Below, piece after piece: positions 56,592 through 64,000 of a stretch of DNA of 64,000 bases. A program made the translations under genes and the position numbers. The DNA is taken from assembly GCF_020283565.1 (NCBI RefSeq), contig NC_060065.1, positions 53,034,703 to 53,098,702 of the forward strand, read 5' to 3'. The notes beneath the pieces are model-generated. The model was given only the letters and a program-made list of their open reading frames with translations, was not told the DNA's origin and did not search any database. The DNA comes from Trifolium pratense. Lineage: Eukaryota > Streptophyta > Magnoliopsida > Fabales > Fabaceae. Each line of letters begins with the position of its first letter. Positions within the stretch are counted from its first letter, which is position 1.

Positions 56592-59500
56592 TTAGAATTT
56601 GATCACTTGCTTTGGTTGGCTCCCAAGTTTTCCTAGAGCTTTGTCCAATGCTGTGTTGAAATCGGTAAAGGGAGTCAATTCCATCCTGCAAAAAACGGTG
56701 GCAAGTTATAATTTTATGAGCAACTGATTGTTCGGAATGAATATATTTTTTATCCTATGATAGGAATCAGGCATACTTGTATTTTAACTTCCCTTCATGT
56801 ACAAGACCCAAAAGCCTGTCTATCATTTCCCTGCCCTCTTGAGCTTTATCTGTGCTCAACCAATTCTGCAACCAGAAACCTCTCAAGGAAAGTTCCTGCA
56901 AATATGTGATTTCAAACTATGGTTACAAATAATAAACCAGAGCAATGATAATTCTAGTAAAAATATAAGTACATGTTATTGAAGGGATATGCCACAAATA
57001 AGTCATGATATTTGTTTTGGATGTCCAAAAGTGCCCAATTTCGGCCAACAAGGGGTGGCCATAGTGGCTAGTAGCTTGACTTTTTAACCATATGCAAGGT
57101 TCGAATCCTGGTGAAGGAAATAGAACTATATTTGTTGGGAGAGGAGTTGCCCTTTCCCCTTAACTGGTACTCTACATACTCAGGATTAGTTTTGCTGTTA
57201 CCAACTAGGACGATACCCTAAATCCACTCCCGCATTAAAAAAAGAGCCCAGTTTTGTTCCTCAGCACAAACCAGCTGCACTGAACTTGATCCACTGTGAA
57301 GACAGGGCTGAGTAAAGCAACATGCTTCAGACTCAAAAGTTACACGTCTCATACAACAATTTCATAATCCTCGCTAGTTCCTGCCCATAAGCTTTCTGCA
57401 TTTCACGGCAGTTGAAAAACTTGGCCTCAAGTGATAGAGTTGTGACTCCCAAACACCCAAACTTAAAATATACATGGGCCTCCTGGACCTCGGGTACTAA
57501 TTTTTTATATACCCTTACAAGTTCTAGCTGATTGGATTATTGTAGTGCCTTTGCAAATACTCATTTGTGTCCCCATCATACTCGGCCTCCCAAGTTCAGC
57601 ACTTTCACAGAGGATATAATAGATCAATTTTAAGGGAGTTGTAATCAATTATCTTAACAACTTAGTAACTTGAAACCTCTTTAATCTCTAATTACTTCCA
57701 AGTTTCAACTAATGACCTGTTATTTATAGTATTTGAAGATGCAAACTCCTCAGTAGGATAGCCACAAAATTTACTGCCAATTCTAACCTGATTTGACTTA
57801 ATATACCCGTGATGGATTATCTCCATGCTTCATGTAAATCATTGTTAAAACCAAGATAAATTGCGATTTTAACTAAAAAAAAACAGTGCTACATAGTATA
57901 GACTAAAGAAATCAATTATGAGAGGGAAGAAAAAAATCACAAGTTACAGCCTAACCTTAAATATGAAGGCTGAAGTTGATACAGTGACAGGTTTTTTAGA
58001 CATTCCACCATATGTCACCATAGTTCCTCCCTGTCTGCAAGACACAAACATATTTAAATGTTCATAATAATGATATTTAGTAACAGAGAGAAGTTTCCAT
58101 TATTAAGGTCTTTATGGAATATCTCATGTCATACCTTAAAAATTTGAGAACCAGAGAAGCAGAATTGCCACCAACGCAGTTAAATCCCAGTGCAGGTTCA
58201 GGTATACCTCCCTACCATGTCAATTTGATGTCAATTGATCATTCAATTTTAGTATAGGAGATATGACAACCCTTAAAACAATCTTTTCGTTTGTCATGTT
58301 TGATAGCATCTCAGGAACACAACTAGACAAATGTAAAATTTCAAACAATAATGACAGAAACATATCCATATCACTTCCGATATGCTTAAACAAGGATGAT
58401 AACAAACATTCATCTGAAAAATCGACATTCATCTCATAGCATAAGTCATAACAAGAACAATAAATCCAAGGTGTACCAGGAGACTCTTGACATTCTTCAC
58501 TTCCAATTCACTCTCCGTGAAAACTTCATCAGCGCCCAAATCCTTAAGTCTTTCTTTTACTTCGTCAACCCCAGGCCTGCAGCAGCAAAAGGATTAGCAG
58601 TGGAAAAAGTAAGTTTCATGACAAACATCTTCAGCCCAATGGTATAGAAAATGGGAACAAGAGAATGCAAAGAACCTTAAAAAGAGCACCTGTCCCGTAT
58701 AATATTAATGTTGTGAATGCCACGAGATTTTGCAAGCTGAATGACACACTGGCCAACCATGCTGGTTGCACCATTTTGCACAATAGCATCTCCTGTTAAA
58801 AATTTACATACATAACATAAGCTTAAACAAATCAACTCGTGAACCAACTAAAGAAACAAGTATTGCAGCTAAAGGGACAGTGCCTGAGTTCAAAGTAACG
58901 CAGTCTTCGAGCATGAGAAGAGCAGTGAGAGGATTAACAGTAATTGTAGCAGCATATTCCATAGGCACACCCTTGTTTACTTTGTGCCACACATTCTGAT
59001 CCTTCACGATGTACGTCTGCCACGTTCCTGTAAAACAAAATCAAATTTTCTTTTTTCTTTTTAATCTATAAATGACAAGTGAAACACTAATTTGGTCTAA
59101 TTTAGTTCCTAAAATTGGACGACTATTATCAATATCAGTATTCTAAAATGATACATGGAATTACAAAATATTCTCAATCACAATTTCATGTTCACAATTT
59201 AGCCTTAAAACTAAAGAAATTTCAAAATGGTCCCTAGATTTAAAAATTCTCAATCACATTATGTTTTGCAAGACATTTTCAAGCACTAAATTGACTAATT
59301 GCATTGACTAATTCAAAAAATACTAATGTCTAATATGTTCCATGATTTTGTTTTTAAGTACTATTTTGAAATATATTGATAATTTCATTGACTAAATTAA
59401 AGGTATTTAGTGCACAACATCACATGCACATTATATATGCAGGGTCCTGAGTTCGATGCCCCAGACATTTCACTTATTCACCTTAAGCCACTACACTAAT

Positions 59501-60011
59501 AGAAGAAAAACATAAAATAAAATAAATGTATTTATCAATAAATAATACAGTGAATTTGATTTTGTAAAGTAATAATAATTAATGAAAATAAGAAATTTTA
59601 GAAGGTACCAAAAGAAGGTGGAGAAGGAATAACCCAATCACCGGGAGAGAAAGCAGTTACGGCGGCGCCAACAGAGTGAACCTCTCCAACACCTTCATAA
59701 CCACCAACAGCTGGTGGTTCTGGTCTGACGGGATATACACCTTGTATCCTATTGATATCGGAAGGGTTTATTGGAGCTGCCAGCATCTTGACGCATACGT
59801 CATTCTCTTTCACTTTCACACCTGGAATGTCCACCAATTTCGTCACCGCGTCGGGTTGGCCGTGTGACTCGTATATGATTGCTTTTGACGGCGGTGACAC
59901 GGCGGAGGAGAATGCTTGTGTGATTTTGAGTCTACTATGAAATGAGGTTAAGTTGTTGAAATTGAAGTTGAAGAGTAATGGAGGGGTTTTGTGATTCAGT
60001 GATCGCAACAT
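56592..60011 (-). CDS. MECR: Mitochondrial 2-enoyl thioester reductase (MECR/ETR1-like)
   Basis: Eight exons (minus): 60011-59609, 59027-58884, 58792-58690, 58576-58477, 58211-58135, 58034-57956, 56895-56777, 56685-56592; 372 residues, phases closing. It catalyses the NADPH-dependent last step of each elongation cycle in mitochondrial fatty acid synthesis (type II), which feeds lipoic acid synthesis. The N-terminal 36 or so residues are Arg/Ser/Asn-rich, without acids, and suit mitochondrial import. MDR-fold features: [20 protein letters not shown] (81-100) with catalytic Tyr93, [11 protein letters not shown], the nucleotide-binding NGATSMVGQ, and the family-typical IIRDRP that favours NADPH. 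It lacks zinc ligands, as expected. The exon 2 donor is GC rather than GT (CAG|GCACTG at 58883-58882). Intron 6 contains a SINE. It is convergent with the HAD gene. Confidence 0.95.
57044..57240 (+). mobile_element. tRNA-derived SINE in MECR intron 6
   Basis: A box TGGCCATAGTGG (57055-57066), B box GGTTCGAATCC (57099-57109), then about 130 bp and a short A run. Flanks AAGTGCCCAATTT and AAGAGCCCAGTTT look like a diverged target duplication. It is transcribed antisense to the host gene. Confidence 0.65.
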
Positions 60012-60221
60012 TTTGATTACTCTGTTTCTCTGATTTTGAGCTTATGTTCCTTTCTTCCTATTCTCTCTGTTTCTGCTTGTGCGCTATGACTCACTCTACT
60101 GTACCACTCTCACATCAACAACAGACGACGTCGTTTCAAAGGATTTTTTTTTTTTTTTTTAAGCAAGCAAACTTAGTGCACTCATTTTATTTCTCTTTAG
60201 TATGGCATTTTATCTCTCTTT

Positions 60222-60715
60222 TCCGAGTTAGGATCCTCTCCATTTCCAATTCTTTCCATTTCCTCCATTATTATATAGTTTTGGGAATATAAATACAAAA
60301 ATGTGACATCAAATGGAGAGGATCTCAACTCCATTTCATTTATAATACTAGTTTCAATACAAGGTGGACAATAATCAAAAATTTGGGGACTAGCATTAAA
60401 ACGAGTTGCCTGCGCAAGATCATGAGCTACTCGATTGGTTTGTCTCCTAACATAACTGACCTTACAGTTTTGACTCATATTTAATAATCTACGACACGAC
60501 TCAATAATAACACCAAACTCAGTGTTATTTCTAGACTTCTTGTTTATAGCTTGTACCACTTGGAGGCAATCGGTTTTAATTTGAACATTTGACATATTAG
60601 CATTTTGTAACCATTGAAGTGCTTCCAGAACACACCCAGTGCTTCCGCCTCTGCTATCTCTGGTTTTCCGTTAAGTCTTCTCGTGTATGCACACACAAAT
60701 TTCCCGTTTCAAAGG
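60222..60715 (-). pseudogene. LINE RNase H domain relic
   Basis: On the minus strand: KFVCAYTRRLNGKPEIAEAE, then one frame over LEALQWLQNA, VQIKTDCLQVVQAI, and VSYVRRQTNRVAHDLAQATR. The acidic AEAE, TDC and AH-D positions of RVT_3 RNase H are visible. At least one frameshift (near 60640) breaks it. It sits just upstream of the MECR start and reaches within about 200 bp of it. Confidence 0.75.
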
Positions 60716-62000
60716 ATTTTTTTTTTCAAATATCAATATCTCTCAAATTTGGTCGCTAAAAATATATGGTTCCTAAATTTTATTTTACTTTTTTTTTCAA
60801 GGAAAATTTGAGACCAGGGAATGATGTCGTAGTCTAAAGTAGAGAAGATCTTATAGCTCTTATCGGTGCAACGTGTTATCATCATCGGAGCAAAATATGT
60901 ATGTGTTGCATAAGTATTACATGGTTATTGTAGAAACCTTTTGTTAATGATGGACCTGTTTGTTATAAAATTATTTTAAAATAGATTCTTATAGTGTTAA
61001 ATAATTTCGTGTAATAAAGTTTTACAAAGAAATTTTTTATAAAAGCTTCAAATGAAAATTTGGTTTGAATAGTTATTCTTAAAATGTTATTTTAGGTATT
61101 TGATCATTTTATTGAAACTTTTTTTCGATATCAAAATTTCAAAAAATCATTTAATTTTGAAGCTACTTCAAATAGATTTTCATAAAAATCATTTTTGAAA
61201 TACAATTTTTTGAAAAATTTGTGATTTTGACTATGTTTTGATCTTCAATAATGTGTGTTTATGTTATATAATGTCAAATTAGTGTTTCAATTTAGAAAAA
61301 ACTAATATAAAAAAACTTGTAATATTTTGAAAAACGGTTTTAAAAAATCTATTTTCAAAAATACAAAGAAAAAATTCATTTTTAAAAATCTAAAATAAAC
61401 AAACCCTATGTATGATACCCAAAGTGGTATCACCATTGAAGATCCTCTAATGTATCTCTCTAATTATTGTTGGTTTAATGTTTATGATTCTTTTTTCCCT
61501 AGACAAAGTAACAAACGGTACTTAAAACATATAATTGAAAGATTCCGAGCAAAAATATTTATCCTAACAATATTCACATTGTCCATTTGAATTATATCTT
61601 ATCTTTTAAAAGAAAGTTATATGAATATGATAAAATAAGCTTATAATGAAAACATAAAATAGTAGATATAGGTGATGAAAACATAAAACACTTATTGAAT
61701 TGAATTTTGGCGTTGCTGCTGGTGCTGGATGGTAGGCAACATATCTAGATTTGTTTTTCCTTTTTTGGATTGGAAATACACTAATTTAATTTAAAGCTGC
61801 ATGTCGGTGGGCACCAAATTTGGTTGAAGCATATAGTGGGAAAGTTAATATGACGTGTGATCACCTACTTCAACTTTCAAGACAACACTATCACACCTAC
61901 TTGCTCAATGCTGATGAGCCTAAGCTTCAACTCAAACTTCCTTTCTTGTTCTTGCTAGTACATACTATATGACCCTATATAAAGTTTATTAATGAGTGAA
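60716..62000. other. AT-rich intergenic DNA
   Basis: No gene was recognised. The open frame at 61408-61590 has no known domain. Several TTTTGAAATAC/ATTTTTGAAA words recur at 61120-61400. Confidence 0.55.
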
Positions 62001-62192
62001 CAAAGTCTCCTATAGGCACAAATTCAAATAACATTCGTTAGGCACACTCACATGAAACATATAAAAATAAAGAGAAAATGGTTAAAAATATATACATCGA
62101 TGTGAATGTGACAATTTTATTTAACTTTTAATTTTTTAGATTTATGTGAGTGTGCATTTGTGTCCAAGTACATGTGCCTATAGAAGACTTTC
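62001..62192. mobile_element. Foldback MITE
   Basis: CAAAGTCTCCTATAGGCAC on the left is mirrored by GTGCCTATAGAAGACTTT on the right. Inner GCACACTCACATGAAA and TTTATGTGAGTGTGC blocks also pair. The target duplication was not found. Confidence 0.7.
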
Positions 62193-63582
62193 TCCATACA
62201 TATCTTATCTTATTTAGATTGCATATGTGTTAATATACCACTGAGGTGGATAAATTTGATAGGTTCATAATACTGTTTAATATAAAAAATTAATAAAAAT
62301 TATTTGTGAATTTATCGAAATTGTACATTGTACATATCTAATTTATTTAGTACAAAATCCTAACCTCTAAACAAAAATAAAAGGAAAGTCAAACCCTAGC
62401 CTGTAAAGAAAAAGTGGTAACCTATTTTCATATAGAGTTTGATTTAGTACTTATTTAGATCAACTATCATGTAGTCATGTATGAAAAAAACTTGAGAGGA
62501 TTATGTATATGATTTCATCACTAAAATGCATTGGGAGCTCGGTGTATTTTTATAGTGAAATCATTCCCATAACTTTTTCAAAATATTTTTACACATAAGA
62601 GAATTTAAATTTGAGGTACGACAAAAGCATAATTAAGTTATTATTCCATAAGTTATTATTCCAAAGTAAACTAAAAAAAGTCGGATATCTTGAAAATACG
62701 AAGGTGAAAATTGTGATGTCCAAATACAGTACATCATTTATTAAATCTGGTTTCCCTAACCTCTAACTTTTAGTTGGTCCAACACTGTGAGTTAATCCAT
62801 GCTCTTCAGAAATGTGGCATCATTAGTTTTCACTTTTTATTTCTGATCAAGTAAGTTTTAAAAATAAATTTAGGGTGATGAGATTATACTCTAATTTAAG
62901 GTTATATGATATGATATGATTTCGTTAGTTGTGGATTCTTGTGGTACTTGATAGAGTGGATCCCATGATTATACTCTAATTTCACATATCAACCATTGTC
63001 CTCTTCCTAGTGTCTCATTCTCCCGCCCCAAAGTACGTTACTCAATTTCATTGACATTTTTTTAATGGCTTATTGACTTTCTATTAAATAATTTGGTGTC
63101 CTAACAAGCGTGCAAAGTATATTTATTAAAACAACATATTTCTTTTTTTTGAAGAAATTAAAACAGCATATTTCTATTTTTAAATTTGTCTCCTCCTTAT
63201 TGTCCGTAGGGCTTGCTAATGAGGGTTTCAAATTCAATGACACTCTCTTTAAAGATTACAGTATATTTTAAAAAACAGTATTCCGTTTTGAAGAGTAAAA
63301 AGTCATACCCATAGTAATTTTGCATTTATGATTTACGTTTCCCAGTCAAAAATGGCAAACAGTTCATGCATTGGTGACACGAATTCACGATATCTAACCC
63401 AAACTTTTACCTAACCATTTAATTTTTCTTAATGACAATTGCACCCTTCCCTCCCTCTCACCGCGTTCAATTCAACCAACACAATAAATAAATAATCACA
63501 CTCCACTGTTTTCATACTCTTTAGTCTTTACTATTTTAAAAAATTCTTCAAATTTTCACGCATGATGATTTTTTTTTGGGTC
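62193..63582. other. AT-rich intergenic DNA
   Basis: No gene was seen. Two ATTAAAACARCATATTTCT copies flank a T-run insertion at 63124-63175 (see findings). Confidence 0.55.
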
Positions 63583-63752
63583 TCGTTAACATGTGCCCTT
63601 AAGGGCACATGTTAAGATATACCAAAATAGAAATTCAACATTTAATGATACAAGAAATTTAATGCTTCAAAAGTCAAAATGCACAAATTAACATTTAATA
63701 ATTTCTATTTTTGCTTCCTTAACATGTGCCTTAAGGGCACAAGTTAACATTC
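63583..63752. mobile_element. MITE with palindromic termini
   Basis: Each end is itself a palindrome: a perfect 30-bp one at 63586-63615 (TTAACATGTGCCCTT and its inverse) and a near copy at 63719-63745. The centre is AT-rich. Ends beyond the palindromes align weakly (GGGTCTC and GGAGAAT). Superfamily not assigned. Confidence 0.65.
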
Positions 63753-64000
63753 TCCTTTTGTTTTTTCTACCAAAGCATAATGAGATATTAATAACTTAAA
63801 AACATGGACATAATATTAATTTGTACATAAAATTAAGGCACTTTGGATGATTAAAAATACATTTATTTGTCTCTTAGAAACTTGCTCTTATTGCGGCCAA
63901 CAACCTATGAATTTTTTGAATGTTTCTTTGAGCTAACATTATTTTTTACATAAAAACATTATTTTTTTTGTATTTTTTCTTTCTATAGGAGTATTATCAA
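63753..64000. other. AT-rich window end
   Basis: No feature was recognised. Confidence 0.5.

Noticed and set aside
57055..57109. Possible tRNA gene (A and B boxes)
   Set aside because: No cloverleaf can be folded and an A run and flanking duplication follow; a SINE explains it better.
1..64000. Endogenous pararetrovirus or other viral insertion
   Set aside because: No movement protein, coat protein or viral polymerase motifs were seen; the only reverse-transcriptase-type remains are LINE RNase H relics.

Overview
The window looks like a nuclear chromosome segment from a legume, probably Medicago/Trifolium-like. It is AT-rich, its genes are split by GT-AG introns, and the proteins are plant types: XTH, GH29 fucosidase, plant S10 carboxypeptidases, CECR5-like HAD protein, mitochondrial enoyl reductase and GT64. 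MITEs, SINEs and 5'-truncated LINE tails are dense. There are no operons, ribosome binding sites or CRISPR arrays. Species is an inference; no search was possible.

Layout. 1-18 kb is gene-poor: AT-rich DNA with Stowaway and Mutator-type MITEs, RNase H relics of LINEs, an unclassified repeat carrying a CpG-rich palindrome array (13.75-13.96 kb), and a PPR pseudogene (16.8-17.2 kb). 18.1-21.6 kb (+) is a three-exon alpha-L-fucosidase. 22-36.5 kb (-) holds three tandem nine-exon serine carboxypeptidase-like genes: A (22.0-24.6) and B (29.0-32.3) have complete frames; C (33.5-36.5) is frameshifted, lacks the promoter shared by A and B, and is probably decaying. 37.3-40.1 kb is a putative CACTA element carrying the 3' end of a GT64 (EPC1-like) gene. 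45.7-48.0 kb (+) is a four-exon XTH31/32-like gene. 51.0-56.0 kb (+) is a twelve-exon HAD hydrolase. 56.6-60.0 kb (-) is an eight-exon mitochondrial 2-enoyl thioester reductase, convergent with the HAD gene. 60-64 kb is repeat-rich with no gene seen.

The genes do not form a pathway. XTH and fucosidase both plausibly act on cell-wall xyloglucan or glycans, and the reductase serves mitochondrial fatty acid synthesis. XTH, SCPL, HAD and reductase recall the Arabidopsis chromosome 3 neighbourhood around At3g44990-At3g45770 (from memory), so part of the window may be a conserved syntenic block expanded by transposons.

The most notable observations are: loss of both members of two different predicted disulfides in SCPL copies A and C; a CACTA-type capture of a GT64 gene end; a set of very short poly(A) insertions bounded by 8-19 bp direct repeats; six Mutator-type MITEs with readable 9-bp target duplications; a GC donor site in the reductase gene; and the CpG palindrome array. 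Exon coordinates were derived by hand from frame continuity and splice consensus, cross-checked between the three SCPL copies.
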